In this document: piece by piece, positions 1 through 7,299 of the stretch | How positions within the stretch are numbered: position 1 is the stretch's first letter | How the letters are laid out: each line of letters begins with the position of its first letter | DNA from: Verrucomicrobiales bacterium | Lineage (GTDB): Bacteria; Verrucomicrobiota; Verrucomicrobiia; Limisphaerales; Palsa-1400 | Length of the DNA stretch: 37,281 nucleotides | Reading direction: 5' to 3' | NCBI GenBank assembly: GCA_003140095.1 | Contig: PLIU01000152.1 | Coordinates: 1-37,281 of the forward strand | Position numbers and translations under genes: made by a program | The notes under the pieces: generated by a model | What the model was told of the DNA's origin: nothing | What the model saw: the letters and a program-made list of their open reading frames with translations, nothing else | Databases searched by the model: none

Positions 1-201
1 GCGGCGGCGCAAGCGGAGGTGACGAAGGAGGTGGCGCTGGCTTTGTACACACGCGGCCTGCTGTCTCTCGGCAAAGCGTCCGAATTCTCCGGCTTGACGC
101 GCCCAGAATTCGAGTTCCTTCTGGCTCAGCGGCGCGTCGAACGTCCCTACGATGTGGCTGAACTTGAGCGCGATTTGGCGTGGGCCAAAGGGGCGAAGTA
201 A
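1..201 (+). CDS. UPF0175 family protein, 3' part (antitoxin-like)
   Basis: The reading frame is already open at base 1, so the true start lies outside the window; a GTG at 19 is only an internal candidate. The visible 66 residues contain the UPF0175 signature: a Leu/Tyr-rich helix (ALALYTRGLLSLGKASEFSG), then GLTRPEFEFLLAQRRV and the acidic tail YDVAELERDL. UPF0175 proteins are short (about 70-90 residues) helix-turn-helix-like proteins usually found upstream of PIN/DUF3368 toxins and thought to act as their antitoxins. No PIN-domain partner follows here: the next bases carry no recognisable gene. It is therefore either an orphan or a survivor of a decayed pair. The family call comes from the motif pattern; the antitoxin role is inference from the family. 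Confidence 0.72.
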   Translation, partial: AAAQAEVTKEVALALYTRGLLSLGKASEFSGLTRPEFEFLLAQRRVERPYDVAELERDLAWAKGAK

Positions 202-430
202 TTCGCCGCCTTCGATTATTTCATCCGCAAGATTTCCGATCCTGAATTGCATGAGATTACCTTATATCCGCCAAAGAGGAACCCGTCCCTTCGTCGTTTC
301 TCGGCGTAGTTTTATTGTTTTATCAGAACGACTTGTGAACTGCGAGCACGAAAATCAGGGTTTGCAGCATTAGTCAAACGACACTGATTTGCCGCCCAAT
401 CCATGGATTGTTTGAGCGATTCAGTTTGGG

Positions 431-508
431 GTGTTGGCTGGCGGGGAACTGATCGGAGCCATTCTTGAAATCAAGCGGCACAATCCACGCTTTGGCTATC
501 CAGGATTT
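431..508 (+). pseudogene. Transposase (integrase-core type) scrap fused in frame upstream of recD2
   Basis: This stretch reads ELIGAILEIKRHNPRFGYP, which closely resembles the conserved 'ELKRRNPRFGCPRIA' segment of rve-type (IS481/IS3-like) transposases. Only about 25 codons are recognisable; what follows no longer matches. It lies in the same frame as the following helicase gene, so an automatic start call would extend the helicase into it. I read it as debris of an insertion sequence that landed next to recD2. The match is short, so confidence is moderate. The rest of 202-583 shows no gene that I can support. Confidence 0.45.
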
Positions 509-583
509 TCCAGTTTGTGCGGGTGCATCCTCCCAGAGGCGGCGCTTGCCCTCCTTGACCATAAGTTCCAGAATCAGTGCGCG

Positions 584-2813
584 GTGCAAAACGCATCCAC
601 AACACTACCGGAGAGCCTTTCGGGGCTGATTGAGCGCGTCACGTTTTTCGATGAGGACGGCGGATTCGGCGTACTTAAGGTCAAAGCCCAGGGCCACCGC
701 GACTTGGTGACCGTGGTCGGCTCACTGCCATCCGTGAGTGCCGGGGAATGGCTCACGGCCCAGGGCCGTTGGGTTCAAGACCGGGAATACGGGCAGCAGT
801 TCCGAGCCGAGATGCTCACCAGCACACCACCAACGACCAAGGAAGGCATCGAGAAATACCTTGGAAGCGGCATGGTCAAGGGCATCGGCCCTGTATGCGC
901 CAAGAAGCTTGTGGACAAATTTGGCGAAGGGGTATTTGACATTATCGAAAAAGCGTCTGCCCGGCTGGAAGATGTGGACGGCATTGGCCCGAAGCGCCGG
1001 AAACGAATCAAGGGGTCGTGGGATGAGCAAAAGGTCATCCGTGACATTATGATTTTCCTGCACTCCAATGGCGTCAGCACCAGCCGGGCCGTGCGCATTT
1101 ACAAAACTTACGGCGAGGACGCCATCGAGAAAGTCCGTAGCGACCCGTACCGGCTGGCCGCAGACATTCAAGGCATTGGATTTAAGACCGCCGATCAGGT
1201 CGCGCAAAAGATTGGCATCCCGGTGGATTCGCTGATTCGCGCCTGCGCCGGGTTGAGCCACGTCCTGATTGAGGCGACCGGCAATGGCCACTGCGCCCTG
1301 CCGGTGGAAATCCTCAAGGACGGGGCAATCAAACTCTTGCAGGTCGAGGACAAGATCGTGACCAAGGCTTTGGAGCGCACGCTGGCCAGCAATCATCTGG
1401 TCAAGGAAACCATCAACGCGCAGGAAATGATCTTCCTGCCCCACCTGAAGCGGGCGGAGGAAATCATAGCGGCCCGGATTAGGAGTCTTGTCGGCTCGCC
1501 GCCAGCGTTTCCGGTGATTGATTTCGAGAAGGCAGTCGTCTGGTGTCAGAAGAAGACCGGCAATGAGCTTGCGCCCAGCCAACGCGAACACCCTCAAGCT
1601 GGCCCTGTCGAGCCGGGTCTTGGTCATCACAGGCGGTCCCGGTGTGGGCAAGACGACACTTGTCAACGCTATCATGCTGATCTTGCGGGCCAAAAAAGTG
1701 CGGTGCTTGCTCTGTGCGCCCACGGGCCGAGCCGCCAAACGACTTTCCGATGTGACCGGCGTCGAGGCCAAAACGATCCACCGCCTGCTCGAAGTCCAGT
1801 CTGCTACGGGCCGATTCGCTCGAAATGAGGCCAATCCTCTGGACTGCGACCTTTTGGTCGTGGACGAAACCTCAATGGTGGACGTTCTGCTCATGGCAAA
1901 CCTGCTCCGTGCCTTGGCGCCGAAGGCCAGTCTGCTGCTTGTCGGTGACATTGACCAGTTACCTTCCGTGGGGCCGGGCATGGTGTTGAGGCACATTATT
2001 GGAAGCAAGGTCGTGCCGGTAGTACGACTGACCGAGGTCTTCCGACAGGCGGCGCACAGCCAGATCATCACCAACGCGCACCGGATCAATGATGGCCGGA
2101 TGCCGGAGGTTCCGACCAAAGGCAATGAGTCGGACTTTTTCTTCATTGAGCGGGCGGAACCGGATCAAATCGCGGCGACGCTCGTGGAGATGATAAAGAC
2201 CCGCATACCGTCCAAGTTCGGACTTGATCCCATCCGCGACATTCAGGTGTTGTGCCCGATGAACCGGGGTTCATTAGGCGTACGCGAACTGAACGTCCGG
2301 CTCCAGAATGAACTGAACCCAGCCCGCGACGATGAGCCGGTCGTGGAAAAGTTTGGCTGGCAATTCCGTCCGCGCGACAAGGTAATCCAAACCGAGAACG
2401 ACTACGACAAAGATGTTTTCAACGGCGACATAGGGCAGGTCGTGAAGATTGACCCCGTTGAGCGCGAGGTCACAGTCCGATTCGATCAGCGAGAGGTCGT
2501 TTACGACTTCGGGGAGCTTGATGAAGTCTCGCTGGCGTACGCAATAACGATCCACAAGTCGCAGGGATCGGAGTTCCCGTCGGTCGTGATTCCATTGGCG
2601 ACACAACAATACTTGCTTCTGCAGCGCAACCTCGTTTACACCGGCACAACACGGGGTAAGAAACTGGTCGTTATCATTGGGCAGCGAAAGGCACTTGCAA
2701 TGGCGGTGAAAAACATTCGGACGGACAGCAGGTTTTCAGGCTTGCTCGAAAGACTGATCGCTCCAGAGAAAAACCGGCAACCGGGTTGCGACCATCTCAC
2801 TTGCCCAGGTTAA
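584..2813 (+). pseudogene. recD2: RecD2-type ATP-dependent DNA helicase, interrupted by a frameshift
   Basis: RecD2 is a 5'-3' SF1B DNA helicase that works in DNA repair without RecBC. The first frame (from a GTG at 584, or further upstream) has the N-terminal OB-like part (LSGLIERVTFFDEDGGFGVL) and tandem helix-hairpin-helix motifs (VKGIGPVCAKKL and DVDGIGPKRRKRI). The reading frame then shifts by one base near 1585-1590: 'ELAPSQR' is in one frame and 'NTLKLALSSRVLVITGG' in the next. The second frame holds Walker A (GGPGVGKTT), Walker B (LLVVDETSMVD), GDIDQLPSVGPG, LTEVFRQA and the C-terminal motif AITIHKSQGSEF. All helicase motifs are present across the two frames and only one shift is needed, so the lesion is recent, a sequencing error, or recoded. 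The natural start is uncertain because a transposase scrap precedes it in frame. Confidence 0.85.
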
Positions 2814-2942
2814 GCGACCTTGCCAAGGTCTTTACGTTACCCAAACGCACACTGCAACGCGCCCTTCAGGAGTTGACCAAAAAGGGGCTGCTTATCAAGC
2901 AAAGCACAGGCAAGAGCACTTGGTACGAAGCAACAAATGAAT
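2774..2942 (+). pseudogene. Winged-helix C-terminal fragment of an unidentified protein
   Basis: In a frame different from the recD2 end, bases 2774-2942 read as a clean winged-helix tail: RLSDLAKVFTLPKRTLQRAL, then ELTKKGLLIKQSTGKSTWYE, ending in TAA. This is the 'helix-turn-helix plus beta-wing' pattern found at the C-terminus of Fic-like, AlbA-like and plasmid/ICE primase-helicase proteins. No start or N-terminal domain belongs to it, and it abuts the recD2 3' end directly, as if the front of the gene had been lost by recombination. A further short readable run downstream (VARLAQICAISTTQNPTSPS, about 2957-3070, another frame) may be more of the same decayed gene. Which family it came from is not determined. 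Confidence 0.4.
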
Positions 2943-3241
2943 AATGGCGATTTTATTCGGTGGCGCGATTGGCGCAAATCTGTGCGATTAGCACAACGCA
3001 GAACCCGACAAGCCCGTCATTTACTCATCCAGCGGTTCCGGTTGGCGATGTGGCATCCGCCAATCGGTTGTTATAGGTGTCGTTGGCCGGATGCCGTGCG
3101 GGCTGCGCCAGTCAATCCGACCGGCAATAGGGACGGCCAAAAACGCCGAAGCGACACTCGCAGGCCCGTGTCCGTCATGCCGCTTGCGAAAAAGGGCCAA
3201 GCGCCATGCCAGCCACGCGCCTGTTTCGCTTCAATGGAAAG

Positions 3242-3288
3242 TTAGTCGCTCCGTGCCCACGCCCGATCACGCGCCCGGTGACGACTAA
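3242..3288. repeat. Inverted repeat, 7-bp arms
   Basis: TTAGTCG at 3242-3248 pairs with CGACTAA at 3282-3288, with a 33-nt C-rich spacer. It is the weakest member of the dyad cluster and could be chance on its own. Confidence 0.35.
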
Positions 3289-3421
3289 ACGAATTTCAGT
3301 CAGAATGTCGTCCCTGGCGCGTGCCCGGTCTAGTCACCGAGCGAACAGGAATCGCCGGGAACCCGGCACCAGCGGCAGCAGCCGCTTGAGCGGAACGAAA
3401 GCCGGTTATGCTCCCCGCCGT

Positions 3422-3471
3422 GACACCAAAACGCTTTTTCCCCTTCCCCCTCTAAAAAGCGTTTTCGTGTC
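3422..3471. repeat. Long near-perfect hairpin with an all-pyrimidine loop
   Basis: The left arm at 3422-3439 (GACAC, C, AAAACGCTTTTT) pairs with the right arm at 3454-3471 (AAAAAGCGTTTT, C, GTGTC). That is 17 of 18 paired positions, with one C-C mismatch. The loop 3440-3453 is 14 bases, all C or T. Further G:T and G:C pairing extends the stem outward. The right arm is not followed by a T-run, and there is no upstream gene to terminate, so a simple rho-independent terminator is unlikely. Confidence 0.85.
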
Positions 3472-3481
3472 GCGGCCCCTG

Positions 3482-3556
3482 GCCGGTCTGTTTTCAATTC
3501 TTCACGCGCGCGCCCTCTTTCCCCCACGCTTCGTTCCGAATTGCAAACAGACCGGC
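3482..3556. repeat. Long inverted repeat, 19-bp arms
   Basis: The left arm 3482-3500 (GCCGGTCTGTTTTCAATTC) pairs with 3538-3556 (GAATTGCAAACAGACCGGC) at 18 of 19 positions. The spacer is 37 nt and C/T-rich in its second half. It starts only 10 bases after the preceding hairpin, giving two consecutive long stems. Confidence 0.85.
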
Positions 3557-3735
3557 ATTGGACCAGAAGGCGCATTCGCGCCGCCCAACTCATTTGTCGA
3601 GCAATCTCAGGCTGGCCCAATCGGATGAAACCTAAACGGCGGCAGAGGCATAGCCGCGCCACATCCGAAACGAGATGGAAATGGGGGGCTGATTTTGGCG
3701 CGAAACGCTCCGTCCATTGTACGGCTCGTCTGTGC

Positions 3736-3783
3736 CTGTCAATGTATTGCTCGCCCTGTCCCCTCTGCGCTCCACATTGACAG
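3736..3783. repeat. Inverted repeat, 10-bp perfect arms
   Basis: CTGTCAATGT at 3736-3745 pairs perfectly with ACATTGACAG at 3774-3783. The 28-nt loop contains the pyrimidine-rich run CGCCCTGTCCCCTCTGCGC, similar in composition to the loops of the two preceding hairpins. Confidence 0.7.
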
Positions 3784-3908
3784 TGCTCGCCGGGCCTGGG
3801 GACTTTTGCTCTTAGGATTTCGCGCCGGGAATACTGCCAAGAACAGACAATCCGCAGTCGGATGGATGACCCGAGCGATGAATTGACCACCCCAACCGGC
3901 TCACGAAA

Positions 3909-3930
3909 GTTGTAATGCCTTCGTTACAAC
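3909..3930. repeat. Short hairpin, 7-bp perfect arms
   Basis: GTTGTAA at 3909-3915 pairs with TTACAAC at 3924-3930 around an 8-nt loop (TGCCTTCG). Confidence 0.6.
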
Positions 3931-4045
3931 CTGATTCCCCGTTTCCTGTAAATCTGTGCTCATGGTTCAGGCCGTACATCGGATTGCCGAAGCAGATTGT
4001 CCGCATCTGTGGACAAAGTTTTCCCGGTTGTGTGGTACGGCGCCA

Positions 4046-4069
4046 ACGATGAGGCCAATTATTCATCGT
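4046..4069. repeat. Short hairpin, 7-bp perfect arms
   Basis: ACGATGA at 4046-4052 pairs with TCATCGT at 4063-4069 with a 10-nt loop. It lies about 230 bases upstream of the XRE regulator gene, so it could be an operator, but the position gives no proof. Confidence 0.5.
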
Positions 4070-4301
4070 GCAATGCTTGCCGGAAATATGCGGCAGAATG
4101 TTCAGGAGCCTGAACAACTTGATGCCTCACCCTCTGGCAACATGACGACCGTGCGAACGGCTTTTCAGGGCGCGAAGTCCGCCAGGAATACAAACGCATC
4201 TTGCGTGCCTGACACACCCGATGACTCTGTGGTTTTGGTAGGAATTAAACAATGGAAACATTTGTTTCTGGTCATTACGAGCAAGGAACGAGCCTGGCAA
4301 T

Positions 4302-4661
4302 ATGGTGGTTTGCGTGAAAAAGTTGAATTTGGCGGGAAGACTGGTCAACAAGCTCCGCAACGAGCGCGGCTGGACCCAGGATGAATTGGCCGACCGGCTC
4401 CAACAGGCCGGTTGGAGGGTCTCGCGTAGCGGCCTCTCCAAAATCGAAGGCGGGTTGGTTTACGTCCACGATTATCAAGTCCAGATTTTCGCCTTCGTAT
4501 TTCGCGTTCCGACGGTCACTTTCGTCCCCACCCTGGACTTGAGCAAACCGATTGACGAGACGCTTAGCCGCTTCATTTACAACAAGAAGCGCGGCTTGGC
4601 GCCGAATCCGCGCAAGCTCTTTGACGCAGCAGCGTTCGCCGCCAGCGGCAAAGCCGCTTAA
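4302..4661 (+). CDS. XRE-family helix-turn-helix transcriptional regulator
   Basis: The 119-residue protein has a single N-terminal Cro/C1-type HTH: KLRNERGWTQDELADRLQQ followed by SRSGLSKIEGGLVYVHDYQV, ending with a short tail. Such proteins are DNA-binding repressors or activators, common in integrative elements and toxin-antitoxin loci. ATG at 4302 has a plausible AAGGA element about 15 nt upstream; a GTG at 4314 (start MKKLNLAGRLV) is an equally good alternative and gives the usual family length. It lies 10 nt upstream of an excisionase-like gene in the same direction, so the two are probably co-transcribed, as regulator and directionality-factor pairs often are. Its DNA target is unknown; the dyads at 3909 and 4046 upstream are candidates. 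Confidence 0.8.
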   Translation: MVVCVKKLNLAGRLVNKLRNERGWTQDELADRLQQAGWRVSRSGLSKIEGGLVYVHDYQVQIFAFVFRVPTVTFVPTLDLSKPIDETLSRFIYNKKRGLAPNPRKLFDAAAFAASGKAA

Positions 4662-4671
4662 AGCAGAATTT

Positions 4672-4878
4672 ATGAAAACCGCTACAAAACCCGAAGAGCC
4701 ATCCGCCACGACTGAACGACTGGCATATTCCATCGAGGAAGCCGCCGCCATGCTCGGCGTCCATTATTTCAGTGTTTACAGGCTGATTCAGCGCGGGAAA
4801 TTAAAGCCGTGCCGTGCCTTGCGCGGCAAGCTGTTGGTGCCCCGTTCCGAACTGCTCAAATTGTTGAACGCCGAATGA
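4672..4878 (+). CDS. Excisionase/MerR-like helix-turn-helix protein
   Basis: The 68-residue product carries the DNA-binding excisionase (HTH_17) pattern: LAYSIEEAAAMLGVHYFSVY, RLIQRGKLKPCRA, then LLVPRSELLKLL. ATG 4672 is the only sensible start, and it gives a normal length for the family. These proteins are recombination directionality factors or small regulators of integrated elements. The gene follows the XRE regulator by 10 nt. No integrase gene follows; instead there is a short degenerate reading frame (4893-5180), so the element appears to have lost its recombinase. The family is recognised with good confidence; a true excision function is not shown. Confidence 0.8.
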   Translation: MKTATKPEEPSATTERLAYSIEEAAAMLGVHYFSVYRLIQRGKLKPCRALRGKLLVPRSELLKLLNAE

Positions 4879-4892
4879 GGAACGCCAGTCTT

Positions 4893-5180
4893 ATGAACCA
4901 GAACCATTCCAATGACCCTCGCTGGCCCGGCAGCAATAACAAGCTTTCGCCAGCACCGTGCAACATTTCGACGAGCATCTAAGGCAGTTTGCCGCCAGCC
5001 AGAACAATTACCCGGCATCTTGAGCAGAACCTTGCCGGGGCTGCCACGGCCGTCAACATGGCCACCACGCAGACAAGGCCGGGACGAGTTTCCACCCAAG
5101 AGACGCTTGCCCACGAGAAATGCACAGTCGCGGAATTCCTGTTTAACAGCCACAGAAGAGACCCCCATTTACTCTAGTTG
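4893..5180 (+). pseudogene. Degenerate reading frame downstream of the excisionase-like gene
   Basis: A 29-codon frame starts at ATG 4893 (MNQNHSNDPRWPG) and stops at 4980-4982. The reading then seems to continue in other frames: AFASTVQHFDEHLRQFAASQ at 4943-5023, and later TAVNMATTQTRPGRV and TLAHEKCTVAEFLF at about 5050-5145. Each run has sensible amino-acid composition, but no single frame joins them. This suggests a small gene that has suffered at least two frameshifts. I do not recognise the family. Its place right after the XRE and excisionase-like genes suggests it belonged to the same element. Confidence 0.25.
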
Positions 5181-5214
5181 ACAGCCGTTTTGCATTTGCC
5201 CAAGGCTGAAAAAG

Positions 5215-5237
5215 TTGTCACCCGACTTGTCACCCGA
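5215..5237. repeat. Direct repeat TTGTCACCCGA x2
   Basis: Two identical 11-mers at 5215-5225 and 5227-5237 are separated by one base. The 12-bp period is close to one helical turn. Confidence 0.6.
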
Positions 5238-5511
5238 TTCCAAAATTTCAGACTTTGTGAGTGTACATGAGCGTACGACCAATTGACGCATAAGTTATTG
5301 AAGTAACGGCACTTGCAATGAAAGCAACCACTTTAAAAAAATGGCCAAAAATAGCTAAAATCGCCCAAAACTGCTCCCGAACCAAGCTACGCTACGCCCC
5401 GACACAATCATTATCGAACCTAGCGAGTATCCCGTCTTCCACAACGGGGCGAGAACCTGCATCGGCTCGAATCATCGGGAGGATACTACGCATTTATGAG
5501 GAAGGCAAGCA

Positions 5512-5536
5512 GTTTCGTCAGTTTCGTCGTTTCGTC
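5512..5536. repeat. Direct repeat GTTTCGTC x3
   Basis: Copies lie at 5512-5519, 5521-5528 and 5529-5536. The unit is short and the count low, so function is open. Confidence 0.6.
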
Positions 5537-5597
5537 AATCTTTCATTTTCGCTTAAGCCTCCGGCAGGCGTGTCAACTACATCTTGAGAGCATGGAG

Positions 5598-6016
5598 CTA
5601 GAGGCGAATATCCATGATGAAGGTGATCAGTGACACCACCAGCGATACCAGGCAACTGATAAAAAAAGACTGATGACGACGGCCGATTCCCGCTTCATCA
5701 AAGCCGTCAAGAACAGCGCCAGGATGAGCATCGCGGCGAAGAGGGCGCTGAGGGCACCCATGATAATGGAAAGCTGAATCAGGCGCGCCCGCCGGTAAAT
5801 CACCTCCACCTGGTTCGCCAGCCGCAGACGCTTGGCGGCGGCAGCCACGCGCATCTCACGGTGGATTTGACGGGTGCGATCAACGGCGCGGCCAAAACGG
5901 TTGGTCAGCGAGAGCAGCAGCAACCCCACCCCGGAAATCAAGATGACCGGCGCGATGGCGACCTGCAGCACTGGAATCAATTCAATGAGCGGCGTGGACG
6001 GCTTAAGACAGACCAC
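5598..6016 (-). pseudogene. DUF2721 membrane protein, frameshifted in a 7-A homopolymer
   Basis: The minus-strand protein has the DUF2721 pattern. A first membrane segment (LIPVLQVAIAPVILISGVGL) is followed by the charged loop NRFGRAVDRTRQIHREMR, the YRRARLIQLSI linker and a second membrane segment (MGALSALFAAMLILALFL). The frame then breaks: continuing straight gives LFLSVAWYRWWCH and stop. With one extra A in the run at 5661-5667 the protein ends normally as FFISCLVSLVVSLITFIMDI plus RL, with a TAG at 5598-5600, giving the expected third membrane helix and family length (about 140 residues). DUF2721 proteins are small membrane proteins of unknown function. The start is probably a GTG at 6016. 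The lesion in a homopolymer suggests sequencing error or slippage. Confidence 0.7.
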
Positions 6017-6159
6017 GGTAACAGACAAAGAGCAGGCCCGAAGTTGCTCGCAAGGCCCTGCGTTGCTGCGGGACGCCCTTGGCCCAAGACACCACGCGCT
6101 AAGGCAGGCGCGCAGGCCCGCCGTTTGCCTCATGGGTCGTGGTGCTCTGCTGGCGAAGG

Positions 6160-6459
6160 CTATTTTCCCCTGGCGCCCTTGGCTTTGCCCTTGCCTTTCA
6201 CATCGGAGGCCAGCCGGTAGGTCAACGTCTTGTTCCGGCGAACGGAGCCGGAATATTTGCGCGCCCATTCGCGATTGGCGATGGCGTGCTTCAAACAATG
6301 CCAAGCTGTCACCTTCGGTTCACCGCAAATGACGCATCGCCCTTCCTTGGCCCGGCGCAGTTGCCATTTTTGCTGCCGCGAAATCGGCAGGTCTGTGAAT
6401 TCATCCACGATTTTCTTGCGCGTATAGTCGCCCTTTTTTTTCTTTTGTCCTTTTTTCAT
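6160..6459 (-). CDS. Small basic protein with a possible Cys/His zinc site
   Basis: The protein has 99 residues and is very Lys/Arg-rich at both ends. In the middle is a putative metal site: CVIC (Cys42, Cys45) and WHCLKH (His54, Cys55, His58), followed by ANREWARKYSGSVRRNKTL. It starts with MKKGQKKKKGDYTRKK at an ATG whose complement is at 6457-6459. I do not recognise a named family. The pattern resembles small zinc-ribbon or HNH-like nucleic-acid-binding proteins, so binding to RNA or DNA is a fair guess only. It is transcribed divergently from the sigma factor gene 213 bp away. Confidence 0.55.
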   Translation of the reverse strand: MKKGQKKKKGDYTRKKIVDEFTDLPISRQQKWQLRRAKEGRCVICGEPKVTAWHCLKHAIANREWARKYSGSVRRNKTLTYRLASDVKGKGKAKGARGK

Positions 6460-6672
6460 AGTTTGACAGTAAAATCACATCCCTTTACTCCCGAAACCTG
6501 CTTTCCGGTTGTGGTTCAGGGACAAGAAGCTTAAGGCGGCCCGCTGAAAAAGAAAAGAAGAAAATGAGGCTGTCGCAAAGAATTTTTCAGCGACCCTCCC
6601 GGCCGGCCCTGGCGCCCTGGTCAACTCGCTTGAAAAACTGGCTTTTTCAGGTCCATTGAGTAACCTCTGGAT

Positions 6673-7293
6673 ATGAGTGCGGATTCGGAAGCGCCATTGA
6701 TCGCCCGCTGCCGGCAAGGAGATGACCGGGCCTGGGACGCGCTTTTCGACCTTCATTACGCGCCGGCGGCCCGGTTTGTCTTCCAGTTGTCGCCCGCCTT
6801 CTCGCGCGAAGACGTGGAGGAGATTTGCCAGGAAACCTTCTTGGCTGTCATCAAGAATATCGAGTCCTTCCAAGGCGGCAGCCGCCTGCAAACGTGGATC
6901 TTCCGCATCGCCGCCAACAAGGCTCGCGATTACCGGGAACGCCAGCAGGCGGCCAAGCGTGGCGGCGGTCAAACAGTCATTTCCTTGCAGGAGGAGAACG
7001 ACGAGAACAGCCTTCCCTTGCAAGTCCCCGGTTCGTTGCCTGCGCCGGACGCGCTCCTGCTGCGCGCCGAAGGCGCCGCGCAAATGGGCCTGGCGCTGGC
7101 ACGACTGGAGGAACCGTGCCGCGAGATCATCCAGCTTCGATATTTCGCCGATTTGAGCTATGATGAGATGGCGAGCGAGTTGAAATTAAACCCCAAAACC
7201 GTCAGTTCCCGCTTGAGCAAATGCCTGGACCGGCTGGAAAAAATCGCCGTCGAGGTCTTTGGCGGAAAGAATACCGCGCCTTTTTCCGTCTAA
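6673..7293 (+). CDS. RNA polymerase sigma factor, sigma-70 family, ECF type
   Basis: The 206-residue protein has sigma region 2 (ALFDLHYAPAARFVFQL, DVEEICQETFLAVIKNI, LQTWIFRIAANKARDY) and region 4 (REIIQLRYFADLSYDEMASE, LKLNPKTVSSRLSKCLDRL), joined by a linker with no region 3. That is the ECF layout. Such factors redirect RNA polymerase to a small regulon and are usually held by an anti-sigma protein. The next gene starts 6 nt after the stop and encodes a single-membrane-span protein, the usual place for an anti-sigma factor. The 213-bp upstream gap contains CTGAAAAAG and a distant CTTTTTCAG, but no promoter I would vouch for. Confidence 0.9.
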   Translation: MSADSEAPLIARCRQGDDRAWDALFDLHYAPAARFVFQLSPAFSREDVEEICQETFLAVIKNIESFQGGSRLQTWIFRIAANKARDYRERQQAAKRGGGQTVISLQEENDENSLPLQVPGSLPAPDALLLRAEGAAQMGLALARLEEPCREIIQLRYFADLSYDEMASELKLNPKTVSSRLSKCLDRLEKIAVEVFGGKNTAPFSV

Positions 7294-7299
7294 CGCTAT

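Larger units (their letters stand above)
2943..4301. other. Non-coding stretch of about 1.36 kb rich in inverted repeats
   Basis: I find no convincing gene on either strand: open frames here have Arg/Cys/Ser-rich, low-quality translations and no family motif. The stretch is instead packed with dyads at 3242-3288, 3422-3471, 3482-3556, 3736-3783, 3909-3930 and 4046-4069 (listed separately). The loops of the three longest are strikingly pyrimidine-rich on the plus strand. The segment lies between helicase/winged-helix debris and an XRE/excisionase-like gene pair, which suggests element-borne non-coding DNA such as an origin, transfer or recombination region, or structured RNA. That is inference. 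Confidence 0.5.
5181..5597. other. Intergenic region with short direct repeats, no supported gene
   Basis: No frame here looks coding. It contains TTGTCACCCGA twice with a 12-bp period (5215-5237) and GTTTCGTC three times in 25 bp (5512-5536). The AT-rich patch 5280-5370 separates them. Such clusters can be iterons, protein-binding arrays or simple slippage products; the sequence alone does not decide. This is the right-hand margin of the accessory region: 5598 onward looks like ordinary chromosome. Confidence 0.4.

Noticed and set aside
722..2146. Long open frame on the minus strand opposite recD2
   Set aside because: Antisense of clear helicase motifs; its translation shows no family signature and is Arg/Ser-rich, typical of a high-GC shadow.
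3330..3890. Possible 186-residue minus-strand protein across the hairpins
   Set aside because: Arg/Cys/Ser-rich composition, no motif, and it runs straight through the long inverted repeats.
3242..3930. Integron attC array
   Set aside because: The dyads do not end in RYYYAAC/GTTRRRY cores and no integron integrase is present.
5440..5480. tRNA-like T-arm (GGCTCGAATC)
   Set aside because: The flanking bases do not pair as a T-stem and no acceptor or anticodon arms can be drawn.
5215..5536. CRISPR array
   Set aside because: Repeat units are only 8-11 bp with 0-1 bp spacing; no spacers and no cas genes.
5318..5587. 89-codon open frame in the repeat-bearing gap
   Set aside because: Biased, Ser/Arg/Lys-rich translation without motif, and it contains the GTTTCGTC repeats; not supported as a gene.
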